Of a DNA stretch of 64,000 bases, positions 45,101 through 58,300 are shown piece after piece. Both the position numbers and the translations under genes were made by a program. Under the pieces are notes generated by a model, which saw only the letters and a list, made by a program, of their open reading frames with translations, made no database searches and was not told where the DNA came from. Each line of letters starts with the position of its first letter. The first letter of the stretch is position 1. Source of the stretch: Todiramphus chloris collaris (lineage: Eukaryota; Chordata; Aves; Coraciiformes; Alcedinidae); contig JANVCC010000018.1 in the NCBI GenBank assembly GCA_025345505.1, positions 61,346,232 to 61,410,231 on the forward strand, read 5' to 3'.

Positions 45101-46143
45101 AGTTGGAATAAATCCACAAATCCACGGATAAAGAGAAGTTAGTAAAAGTGATCAACACTTGGCAGACCAGTACCTACTTGTTCCCTAATAAAGTTAATCT
45201 TGAATCAACCCAGGTTTTACGGGAAACTGAAGAATGTTACAATTGTCACCTCATGCTATATTAATTAAACCAAGATAATCTGTAAAAGTGTTCAACCACA
45301 GGTGTGCACATGTGCCAGAGTGGTGAATTAAGCAAAAGGATGGAGCAAAAGGAGAACTGCTTCTTTCTCCTTTTGCAACCTTCTTCTGCATGAAAACAGC
45401 ACACAATTTTTGCATCCTCCCCTGGCTAGTTTATCCAGCCCACTCTGTAGGATTTGCTTGACAGGAGGAAAACATGGTTCTAAATTTATTTGACCACTGT
45501 ATTTTTTTTTTTTTTCAGTTTTCTGTTCTTGCTGTTTTGCAAAGTCTCAGTTGACTGAGTTATGAACTGGTTGCCCAACAGGGCCTTTGTTCTGGTCTGC
45601 GCTTCAGCAAAAACTGGAAAAACCTGTTGGTGCACTCCTTTTTTGTTTTGCTCTTCCTCTCCCATTGGCAGCTGCAGCTTGTACACATGCAGACAAGGTG
45701 GTGCCTACCTTTCATGTGGAAAGCTGCCTTACAGAAACTGAGGTTGCTTTTTCCATTATCCCAGAGCTTTTCTAGCCTCATGAAGGTTTTGGTGGATGCT
45801 CCAGAGGCTAAACTCTTTTTGTTCTCCACAAAATGTGTTCAGGACATCATTTAATTTTTCTTCAAGCAAAGGGAGGGTGTTTGAGTGTGGCTTCAGTCCC
45901 ATCTTTTAAATAATATTTTGCAGGCTCTGGGAGATCTGCAGAAACCAGCCTTGTGCAATGTAGCTTTTTGGATGCAGAAGTTTGTCTGCTTTACAGCAGC
46001 TGCACACGGTGTAGTCTTAACATTTGTAAGACAGGACAAACTCTGAGGCAGCAAGTTAGTGCAAAAAGTGGTCAAGTTGAGAAGAAACTTTTCTTTCCAT
46101 CTCCTTCATTTTCTCCTTGCTTTGTGCTGCTGGTGGAACAAGA

Positions 46144-46369
46144 ATGGGTCAACTGTGCGGACGGTGCATGCAGCTGCTGCGGGACTTCGTGGCACTCGTT
46201 CAGAGGATGTCCTCCGACTTGGTTGAAGGCATCAAGGAATGCTTAACTCTGATAAGCAAATGCTTCTGCTTAAAACAAAACAGCTCTAAAGCCAGGCAGC
46301 TGTACAAGCCCATCCTGCAGCCTCATGAGAGGGTGACAGCACAGGAGTTTCTGCAGCATATTGAAACAG
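46144..46369 (+). CDS. VAC8-like coding exon 1
   Basis: ATG in good context (A at -3, G at +4) encodes MGQLCGRCMQLLRDFVALVQ, then an amphipathic helical stretch and a further Cys pair (CFC), to QEFLQHIET. GTAAGA donor, phase 1. The frame is open upstream without another clear ATG. The MG start and the Vac8 parallel decide the choice. The 5'UTR border is unknown. Confidence 0.85.
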
Positions 46370-49300
46370 GTAAGAGGGCTTGTTTTTTTTTTTCTAAAGG
46401 GTTGTGAAAGAACAAGGAGATTTACTTTGTCCATTGAAAACAGCTTTCTGTCTGAACTGCTCTTGCATGGCATGGGGCAGCTTGGTGATGATGTAGGAAG
46501 GGCCAGAACTACAGAGCATTTTCTTTGTGTACAGGACACTAAGGGCTCAAGTGGGGTCACAGATGGATCTAGGTAGAAATAGTCACTTTCTTACTTGGCC
46601 ACCACTGTTAATACATAACCCATAAAATATGTTTCATAAAAGTGAGTCCGTCTAGTAAACGAAATTAATTTTTTGAAGTCAGTCACTGAGGTCACAAAGC
46701 TGGAAACAGGCTGTACCAACACTGGATGCTACATGAGTACCATGAGCTGTGAGCAGGCAAATCACAGTGTGGTCTTGACTGAGTTGTGCATATCCATGTT
46801 GGCTGGCTGCAGAACACCTGGATTTGTGCTGAGGGTGCCTACACTAACATGGGGAAGGTCCAAGTCACCCTGGGGCAATCACTGTTGGGCTCCCAGGCTT
46901 TCAAGCAACTTGTCTGCCTAAGTACTTTTGTGAAAGCATTTTGGACACAAGGCTTGAACATAATCATGGGATTCTGCTTGAATCAAAGCAGATCCATAAC
47001 CCCTCATGTGTCTCCTCTGCTTTACAGGCTGCCCATCAAATCCCCATTTATCTATTTGTGATGTCCTCTCTATCCTGTCCTAGGATATAACAATATCAAT
47101 CTGAAAAGTTTTTTTTATTATTTCTCTCCTGCAGTCACAGAATATCATCTTAGATGAGCGCGTTTTGTCCGTTGTCCAACCTAAAAATATTCCTTATCTC
47201 AAGCTTAGGCCAGGGCCATTGCTTGTTTGTTTTTGCTTTGTCTCCCAGCTAATTGGGTATAGTTCTTTAAGTTTAACAACCTTGGGCTAAAGCTACTGCA
47301 CAAAATTTCATAGCCTTCTACTTTCATTTGTGTGAAGGGTGTAGAGCACAAGCTACTAATTCTTCACTTGCCTTTTTGGGGACACAAAAACACCTTGCAA
47401 AGGGGACCAGGAGAGGTTGTTTTTTTCCTTGGTGTGACGCAGTTAGTGCTGTTTGAAATGATCTGTTATGGAACAACCTTTGGAATAATTGCTGACATTG
47501 GTTGCTGGGAACATATGTGAATTAGCCTCAGCTGGTGTTAGCTGGTATCATCACCCTGTGAGTCTGGGGGACCCTGTGCTGCTGATACAGTTCACTAATT
47601 GGTGCACATTAAACGTTGGCTAAATTCTGAAGTCCATATGCAGAATAGGTCCAGATCTTTCAGGGATAAACTTTTTCTTCCAAAGGCTCCTGAGTATATA
47701 ACAGACTGTTTTGGCAGAATCCCATCTCAGTTGATGGATGAAGTGCAATGAAGAGGTGGTCTAGAAAAAATGGTGAGGCTAGAACAGCCCTTTGCAGCAC
47801 CCACTGATGCTTCCTGAAAAGACTAAGTGTATGTTTTCTTAAGTAATCCTTTCTTCTCTGAGATGACTCGTCAAAAGACTGATGTGTCTTGGATCCTCAG
47901 GAGCTGGGGTACATCAGCAGGGAGTCTAGTGCTTTTGTGACAGCAGTATGCAACTAGCAATGTTTGCTCTCAGGGAGGTCCCATTGTCTGTGATAGGACA
48001 TATCATACACAGCACCCAGGAAAAAGAGTCAAGGTTAATTCTCTGAGTGGCCAAATCCTGTTGCTAAGACATATGGAGGCAAGGAAGCCTCTCAAAGAGA
48101 ACCAAGACACGTCCCTTTTAGTTTAGCACTCACCTATGTATTTTACTGCAAGATGAAGCAAGACCATCCTCAATTCTGGATGAATTATAATAAGCAGGGA
48201 GCCAACATTTGGACAATTTGTGTACAAGGAGAGACTTAATGATTGATCATAACAGTCATCTTTCTTAGGGCAGAAAATTCTTGATAGGATAAGCAAGTGA
48301 AGATTTTGAGTGGCTTCTGCTCTATCACTCTCCCAAACAAAACCACACATATATGCAGGAGATTGTCAGTGGGTAAAGAGCAGAACTAAAACACATGAAA
48401 ATGTTTTTGATTTTTCTCTAAAACCTTGCACACTCTGGCTAGTCCTTCCCATTGTGTGTATTCTTAATTATTAAACTAAACTGATATTTTAATGAAGCAG
48501 TTGTTTGTGAAACACACTTACCAAATCCCAAAGGTAGGAGGGAGTTTGCTACCCTCAACATGTCAGCAGCAGCTTCCAATGGCTTGAGATACAGGCTGAG
48601 TTTTGCATTGAGGCATAAAATCTCACACCCCTCACACTCTTCAGATTCTTTATCCCATGAGAGGTAAAGTAGCTAGATCTTGTTCAGAGAGATACTTCAA
48701 TCTTTAATGCACTACTTTAATCTATTGGCTGAAAATATAATTGTCTATTCCACCAGCCAATTTATACTACATTACCTTTTCAATGGTTTATACTATTGAG
48801 CAGGTGTTCAATGGCCCCTTTTTTCTTTTCCTCTCTGCTGCTCCATTCCACACATTATAAGTACATTCTACAGTGACTTAGAGAAGTCATGCATGACTCC
48901 TGTTGCTTGATGGCTATTGCTGAACATCTGGTTTATTCATAGGGGAACTATCATACTCAAGAACAGGTAGACTCATGCTAGAAATTTGAGCCTGAAGCAA
49001 GCCCATTTGCAATCCAAATTTATTCTCTGGAATCCTTTATTGTAATACCCAGGACAGGAAACACAGTGAATGTAGTAAATGAAAAATATATATTCTTTCT
49101 ATAGCTCATAACCAGGAACAACATGTTCAGTAGATATATTTTAAGAAAGATCTTCTATGATTGGGGTTTGGGGAGGGGGGAGATAATTATATGGAGAAGA
49201 AGAACACCTGCATTTATACTGGATAGCATTAAAGTGTCTACAGGTTATAATTTATCTTGCTTCCAGTCACTAGCTTTGTGAGCTTCACAAGAGGTATTGC

Positions 49301-52300
49301 CAGGGACAGGTTATTCCAGATTCATTAATTGCTTCTACTCATGGAAACATGAATAAGGAGAGATGGGCTGTATGGAGTTGTTGCAGTACAAAAATCCATA
49401 TATGTTTGGCTCGGTTTTATTTCTTTTGGTAAACTAACCCTTTTCAGGTATAACTGAGTCTATGCTATCATTGTTCATCTTCAGGTTTTGAAATGTCACC
49501 ACTTGGAAAGGACCCTCTGGAAGCCCTGAGGACCTTAGCCTTTTCAGAAAACCCAGGTTTACAGCAGTCTGCTGCCCTCTATTATTTGCATATGAGTCAG
49601 CACAGTAAGTTATCTCAGTACATTAGAAATTTTTCACATAATTACAAGTATTTTTTCCAACTGTGAGACTCCCTTTGATTCATTAATCAAAGTTCTTTTT
49701 TTTTTTTTTTTTCTCCTTTGATGCTGTGTTGCTTGCTAGGCAAAATGAAAGTGCTGTCATTGCCATGTGTTATTCTGGGTTTTGCTGTGAGGAGAGATTT
49801 CTCATGAGACTGTCTTTTATGTAACTGTAATACTTCTGGAAAAAACTGAGCAGAACCCAAAGTAGTTAGAGACAATGCCTACTGAATCTCCTCAGAGCAA
49901 AACAGTCAGAACTATGGTGGAAGGAAATGGACATAGTGATCATTTCAGGTTTTATATTTTATCACTGTTGGAAGAGGAAAATGCCCTAGAGGACAGATTG
50001 TAGTGGAAACTTATGCAGGAAGTGTTCTTTTTTACCCCAGCTATTCCGTGGGAGCACAAGGCTTCTGGGGTAATTTGTAAATGGTTATAAGTCAGGCTAC
50101 ATATGCCAAATAAGATTTTATCAAGAGTTTGGGTACTACAAAAAGGTAGAAATATGAACAACAAGCAGGGCTATGATTTATTTGTTCATTTGTTTTAAAC
50201 TTACTTCAAGGAGAATATTCTGCCACCTAGCTTGATAGCTGTATCCCATGTATTTTTTTTCAGGCTAAAAAGGGCAGACAGCCACAATTTGAGGGTCTGC
50301 TATGAGGCAGAATATCTTGTTTGGTCATGAGGCCATATTGTTTCCCTTCCTGTGATGTTTTTGAAGTACTTGGTTATTCAAAACCTTTGCAGGAATCTTG
50401 CCCTGTTTTGCCAGTAGCAATGGAATCTTAAGAGGAATATCACTCAGCCTGTGAATGGCAGCACCTGAGACTTATTACCAACAAAAAAAAATGTGACTGC
50501 AGTCAACGATGAGACTCCTGAATGCTTCCTTTCATTCCCGCAGTGAACATCCCTCTGCCCGTGGAGCATCTGGAACCCTTCTATGCCTTACTACGGTCTG
50601 CTGACTTGGAGGTGCAGCAGATGTCTTCCTTGTCCCTTGTCAACTTCTTGCTGGAAGGAAATGGTGGGTAATTAACAACACATCTCTCTTCAGACAGATT
50701 CAGATAGAAGGAGAGCACATCTACACAGCCAAGTCTACACAGATACAAATTCTTTTTTTTTTTTCTGTTCCTGATAGGATAAATATGAGTCTGGTTCTGT
50801 CTACAAGTCACATAGATTCTGGTGGCACCAGGATATACCAGATCCCTCCAGCTAGATTATATCATGTAGCAAGAGATCTTGGGTCTGTGTGCAAAGGCTG
50901 ATAAATTATTCCTAGACTGGTGTGGGAACAGCTATACTATTTGCATTCTTGAATCAAGAGCCCACCACTTACCCATTCAAGCAACACATACTTCTCTTAT
51001 AAATAAACTCCGGTTATGAGATGGTGCTCGTTGTCTTGTTATTTATTAACTGGACCTTGGTCTTAAATTGCTTGCAGATTTAAGAGAAAAAAAAAAAAAA
51101 AGGTTTAAAAGAATTCACTTTCTTCTGTAGCTAATAGGGCAAATGTAATTGAGATAGGACCTGGGAGCTGCGGATTAAAAACTTCCTAGTAAATTTTATG
51201 TTGATAGACAGGGCATGAACATTTCACACCTCATCAAGTGGAGTCCTTGTTGCATTTACTACTGTGCTGCCTGACACCTGGGCCATGACAGGTATTCCAT
51301 CGTACTATCCATGAACAGCAAAGGACAGGGTCAGTCTTCAGTCTTTTAATTTTTTTAAGGATCTTGCTGCAAATAATATCATGTAACTATTTAAAAGTAA
51401 AAGTTAATAGTTAAAGGGTAGACTTTGGAACAAAAAGAGAGGGGGGGTGAGTAAATTATGAACCTACTGGAAAGCTGCAGTTGCACTTTCCAAAATGAAC
51501 CTTATGTTTGAGAACAGAATTGCTAGCAGAAGTATTTGGGACCTTCTGAACTAGAAACTCTGAACATCTCTTACAGTCTTTCATGAGTCTGAGGAGGAAT
51601 CAAGCAAGCCAAGCTAGGGACTGTGAGTGCTTCCATCTTAGGTCTGTTTTTCATAATCATAATATAGACCCCCAAAGCAGTCAAAGGAAGATACATTACT
51701 TTCACAAAAGCATTAACTGTTTACTTTTCTGTTTGTCCATTTTTTTCTTGAATTTCTGAATAGTTGACAAAGAATTAGTTGTCCAGATGGGTTTACTTGA
51801 GCCAATTCTGGATCTGCTTGAGTCAGAGGATCCCACTGTCCAGTGCAATTCCTGCGCTTGCACCATGACTTTGGCTGTTTCAGGTGAGTGGGCTGTTCCT
51901 TACCTTTATCCTCTGCAGTGAATTCATTCAACTCTTACCTCATATTTCAATGTGTAACAACCTATTGCAATTGGTTTAGGAGTCATAAGATGCAGCAGCA
52001 AATTTTGGCATTCCCACATCATAAATTCAACCTCTTGCAATTCCAGTTAAGATCTTTTTCTCAGTGTTTGTGACCTTCCTTTTCATATAATTACAACCCT
52101 TTTTCTGATTTCCAGCCTAAATATATTCATGACCAGCTTATCTTAATTAATGTCCACATTGGCTTTTGCTTCAGCAGTTCTGCCTCTCTGATGTCTGTCT
52201 GATGAGGCTCCTTCATTTTACTAGACTGAAAAAACCAAGCTCATTTAAGACTCCTTTTATAAGTGAGGCTCTCCATTCATGTTCATAGCCCTTCTAGGTG

Positions 52301-55300
52301 TAAATGGCATGTTCCAGAAATGGAACACGGCAATTGCATCTGCTGGTTTTTGATATGACAGACCTCAGGCATTGTTACAGTCCCAAGATAGATGTATGTT
52401 CTGCAGGAATTCCAGTTTGAATTATTCTCTTCTGAAAGAGATGTCACCAAAAATGTGCAGTATTTCAGCTGGGATCTCACCTGTCCTTTATTGTGGCATC
52501 CAAGGAAGTAGATTTTGTGGTACATCTCATGGCAACGCTTGTGCTTTTTTTGTGATTGCATGATGGTGATGTTTTCATCCTCCAGATGACTCAATCACTT
52601 AGTCTTTCTCCTCCTCTGCTGCTATTTCCAACAGACACCAAGTAACTAAATGTCCGCAACAAGTGTTTCCAAGTGCACATCCCTGCATTTTGTACTATAA
52701 GGTTTCATTATGTTTATTTTGCTTCACTCTTCTAACTTGTCTGTTACTTGTAAAATATTCCAGTTGTCCACCACATTGATAGTGCTCTACTCACACCTTT
52801 GTTATTAACTTTTTGGTTCAGAACCAACTACAGACTGGTCTTTGTGGAATTCCACTTGTTGCTGCTCTCCAGGTGATCATCCCCATTCAGCAAAACTTGC
52901 TGCCAGATTGCTTTTACTCAGTTCCTTATCCATCATATACTACTTGCATTTGTTACTAACTTCTCTTGCTTAACTATGCGTATGTCATATGATATTTTTT
53001 CCTTGGCATCCGTACAGATAAGCTCAAACACAGTTATTAAAAGAAAGGCTGTCAGGTCAGTCTGGCTTATTCTGCCTTTTGACAACTGTGTAATTCTACT
53101 GTACAAATTGTGTAAATGCCTGTATAAAAGGCACAAATAACATTTATTTGCATTCCTGTACTGTTTATTCTACTAACTTCTCTCTCCAGCATGGGAAGTC
53201 ACAATCAGATCTCCCACAAGGCTGAGAGAAGCATTGTGAAAGTGTTATTTTCTCATTTAAGTATTTATGTTGATAAGGGGGAGTGGATAAGCAGGATCCA
53301 ACTGCATGAATGTGCTGATTTGCATTTTATCCCATATTTTTATTTGATGTTTTAAAAAAATTTTTCCTTTTGAAACTTAATTTAAGCATTGCATGTCAGG
53401 TTAAGAACACTGTGTACTACATTGCTTTGTAGGAAATGCAAATTGCCTCATTTAAATGTCTACATTAGGCATGACATCACTAAAAGTTTAGATACCTTGT
53501 ACTAGAAGGACTTTATTTATGTATGGTCAGTGACGTTATGCCCTGAAGATCTACAGAGGGCTATCCCCTTACCTGTTTTAAGCAGCCCACAGACAAAGTG
53601 ACTTCTTTGGGCTTCTTAAGAATGTTTCTTAGTCCTGAAGTCACTGTCCCTTTTAGATGTCTTTGTCTTTAAACCAGCATATGGGGAACCCTCAGCCACT
53701 CCAGATCCAATCCACCTTCATTCTCAGTTGAGGGTGGTCACCATCAAGTACTCAAGAAGCTTTTGCACTAGATAGGAAGGCATCTGCTTAACATAGAGGC
53801 AGGCAGTCTTGCAGCTACCTAGGCTGGGGTGCTACCTGGGATTTGATCGATATTGAGGATCTCTGTTCCAGTTTAACTAGGATTTAGATGGACTGGATCC
53901 ATTTATTTCTTCTTCAGACTATATTTAGCTACCACAGCAACGAGACTAAAGCAAGAGGCAATTCTCTAGAGTTTATTATTTTAACTTTAACTCACAGACT
54001 CTGATATCTTAAAGGGTCAGCTTGAGAAAAGTATTCTATTCAGTCCTGTCCTTCAAGTAAGCCATTCATTCTTTGGAGTGGTTTAAAAAAGATAAATATG
54101 GAAACACAACCAATTAGGAAGATCCTTAGATAGCTTTAAGGTGACTAGAATTCTAAATCCAAGCGCGTCAATGTATCTTAATTCTGCCACAGTAAGCGTG
54201 TGAAACTGTGGATGCTGAAAAGCTGCTAGCAGAGGGATCTTCTCAGCTTCTCACAATATTCATTGAGAATCCTGCCTTTCTCACCAGTGTTATGAAAAAC
54301 AGTAGGATGTTTTTTGTAAGCTGGACCAACACCTGGCGTTTTGCTAAGTTCTGTTTATGGCACATTGGAAAAATATTTTGAAATGGGTGTTGTAGGACTT
54401 TAGCCAATCACCCTAGGAGATGGGGGATCACTGACCAATCACCCTGTGGGGATAGGGTATATAAAACTGGGTTATAAATTAATAAAGTGTCTTCTTCTTC
54501 CTCTCCTGGCTCTCTCTTTACTGATTTTGTGTTTCTGCATCTCTTTGCTCCTGTTATAAACAGTGACAAAACTATACAGAGTGAAGCTATTTAGTGATGT
54601 GACTGCAATTTATATGCAAGCTGGGTTGAGTGGTACTTACCTGCTGCAATAGGCAGACAAAACCAAAAAAAACCCAAACAAACCTATTCAGATGAAAAGG
54701 ATCTGCAGGTCAGTTTCTTCCAACACTAATATTTGTCCACACAGCAAAAGGGCACACAGGCACGTTTGCAGTTACCTGCAGCTTTTCAATCTGTGCGTGA
54801 AAGCAATCAGTTCTGGGATAAGGACTCTTCTCAGAGTACGTAGGAACAGAATTAAACATTCGTAGCAAGGGTTTAGGGAGGCCTGAACATCTGCATTAAG
54901 CTAAACAAGGAGGATGCACTGAGTTTAAAGCGTATTCAGAGTTGTACCAACAGGAGGATTTTCAAGCACAAATGGCAGAGTGGAAAGAAACAATTTATAA
55001 ATGCAGGTTTTGAGGTGAATTATTCAAACCCAGCTTGAGTAGATGTTACTGATTTCCCCATTTTAGAGTAGCATCTGAATAAGAGCTTCCTTTCTAAAAG
55101 CACTGTAAGGGGCATCAGTTGTTGCAGTGGCATCAGTGGAGGGACTGCGTTACTTAGATAAAATCTAGCCTGCCACATCTTTTGTGGAGATAATAGTACA
55201 GTTGCACAACTCAGTGAGATACATATCTTCACCCTGTCATAAGCTGAGGTCCTGGTTTAACACCAGCCAGCAACTAAGCACCACAGAGCCACTTGCTCAC

Positions 55301-58300
55301 TCCTCCCAACTCCCCAGTTGGATGAGGAGGAGAATGGGAAAAAAAAGTCAAACTCATGGGTTAAGAACAGCTTAATAACTAAACTAAACTAAAATAATAA
55401 CAGTGCTGAAAATGAATATAGCAAAAAGAGAGAGAAATGAAACCCAAGAAAAGACAAATTATGCACAATGCAGTTTCTCACCATCTGCTGGCTGATGCCC
55501 AGACCATCCCCAAGTAGCAATCAGCTCCTCCTGGCCAACTCCCCTGTTTATGTGCTGGGCATGCTGTCATATGGCATGGAATACCCCTTTGGCTCATTTG
55601 GGTCATCTGTTCAGTCTGTGTCCCCTCCCAGCTCCTGGTGCACCCCCAGCCCCCGTTGGCAGGGCAGGATGAGAAGCTGAAAAGTCTTTGACAGTATAAA
55701 CACAGCTTAGCAACAACCAAACCATCGGTGTGTTATCAACATTATCCTCACTCTAACCCCAAAACACAGCACTGTGACAGCTACTAGGAAGAACATTAAC
55801 TTTATTCTAGCCAAAATCAGGACAGTTGACAAAACAGATGGTGTTCAGCCATATTATCTGACCAAAACTAGAATGAGAATGGAGAGAAGAATAAGGGAAA
55901 ATAACATATGGAAAAATAAATCCAGTGAACCCACAAAAATGGACATTAACAAAGACTGCAGAGAAGAACTTGACAGATAGTGAATGACCCCGGAGAAAAG
56001 AAAAAAGACATTATTTTTTTTTTGTCACAGATGTTTCCATCATGTGTGTGCCTATTGTGGTCTCTCTGCTCTCCCACAATGAGAGCAGGTGCTCCAGTCC
56101 TTCCCAGGGAAGAGTGGAGTGCCTGGGTCTCCATGTGCCATCTCCTTCCAAAGCAGGCTGTAAGAGCTTTTCCTGCCACGGTAGATTTCCTGTGTTGACC
56201 ACCACCTCTGAGCCTTCAGGCAGGAAAATAGTTCAAGCTATCATGGATGTGAAGCCTTTCCAAAGCAAGTCATTTATGTTTCTTCAAGGAAGAAAAACCT
56301 TTGAAGCACCCAGTGTCTCATATTCTGTCATGGCCAGTGCTTCCTCCAGAAGATCTTCAGACTGGGAACACCCCCCTGAGAAGATTTCTCACTGAATTAT
56401 ATAGGATTATGCTTCCCTGCCCTAGAAGGGAAAGTGGAAGAAAGAATTTGCCCAAGATTTGTCCAAATGTTTGTAATCCCTTTGCCCAAATGTGAGGTTC
56501 TCTTCCACATTCACAAACATTTGTGGAGTGCATTCTGTGAAATAATGAAGGGAGCAGCAATATCTGAATTCTCAATCTTTTTACCTCTCTTCTTTACATA
56601 ACTAATGAGAGTTTACATCACGCCAGACTGGTTTCCATCAGTTGGAACAACACAAAAGAATTTCTGCTTCCACCGAGGGAAACAAAAGAACAATATCCAG
56701 GCAGATTAGATTGGAGAAAGGCTTGTCTACAAAATTGACCAGGATTTTTCTCCAGAATAATAGCTTCCCACATGGAAAAGGTATTTTTAAATACATGACT
56801 CTTCCCAGAACAATGAAAGTACTCAAATTTTTGAGCAAATTTTTTTTCGCAGAATAAAAGGTATTTCCTCAAGTATCAAATACTCATAAGAAGGAAGGAA
56901 AGGACTTGTCCTGTAATACTAACCTGATACTGGCTGGAATACACTTGAGTAAGTATCCTGGATTACCCGTTTGTGTCGGTTCCCCAGTACAGATAAGCTC
57001 CAGGTATAGAAATAATGGCTTTGTTCTCTGAATTCTCTCAGTTGGCACCTGAAGAGTTGATTTCATCCAAATACCTTCGTATTTATTGCTTTCTTCTGCT
57101 TCATGTTTCTCTCAGCAACCTTTCAGACTGGCTGTTGTTTAAACTGTCTAGAAATGTACATAAATGAAGCAAGACTGAACTAAAACTCCTGTGGTCTTCA
57201 GTGACAATTTGGATCATATAAACAATGGAAGATGTAGACTATGGACTTTGCTTTTTCCTTTTATAAAATATCTGCAGAATACTGTGATATTAGGATCATT
57301 ATTATTTGGTCTAATCACCATTTAAATATCATCAGCTTCAAAGAACATGGCTGCCCACACCTTATTTTTTCAAAATTATGCCACTAGAATGCTTATAAGA
57401 TACAAATATAGATTGTGTGTAGACAAAAATAAGACAGTAAAGAAGAGAGGACCATAGCTGTCTCAGTGTGACAGCAGGTTATATATTGTGGATGTTTTGA
57501 TGACCTTGTGGTAGAGAAGAGCATAATGGAAGGATTCTTTTCTGTATGGTGCAGCTGAGACTACCTTCAGTAAGTCCGAAACAACAGGAGTAGAACGAAA
57601 AGCAGATTTGTTTCTAAATAATATTACATTTCATAGCACAGTATAACTTTATCATATGTAGTATATGTGTATACATGGTATATAAACATATAGTATAGTA
57701 ATTTATAGGTGACAGTAAATTTTATAGCATTATTTAAGTATTATAGGTATTTTTTTTCCCCAGTTTTTCATCCAAGAGTCTCAAGGGACTCTGCAGGTCT
57801 TTTCTGAATTCTCCTTGTACTCCAGGATGTTGAATACAGTTCCACAACTTAATACACTACCGTGCAAGGCCACATCACCACTTCAGAGAAGAATCATCTT
57901 TTCAAATTGCAGTGGTTAAGTCAAACCCTGTCTTTAGAAACTTCTGCATTGTTTCTAGCTGTCAAAGGAGTGGCAGAGGCATATTTAAAGAGATAAATTG
58001 GCCCTAAATATACCTGGCTACATTAATTCAGTCTTACCTGCAGTCAATTTTGTATTTTTTGGTTGTCACGCTGTGAATGGTTTGATTAGACATACCAGGG
58101 ATACAAGGCATGTATGACACCTTGCTCATCTCTTTAAGGGGATCTATCGTCCTTTTATTTTAATCATTCCAGTCACAAAGCAAAAGTATTGAACCAGATG
58201 GCTAATCCAGAACTCATGAGTTAATTTCTTTCCCATCGAGCTCTTGGAATATTGAAAAGGTTCCCTCGAGCAAGCAGGGAAATTTTGATGTATGCCAAAG

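Larger units (their letters stand above)
40060..46143. other. Spacer between BCLAF1 promoter and the VAC8-like gene
   Basis: Six kilobases between two divergent genes. It should include the 5'UTR and promoter of the plus-strand gene, which I could not define: no CpG island is present near 46 kb. A minus-strand segment at 41480-42150 looks like a transcript 3' end and is listed separately. Otherwise AT-rich unique sequence. Confidence 0.5.
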
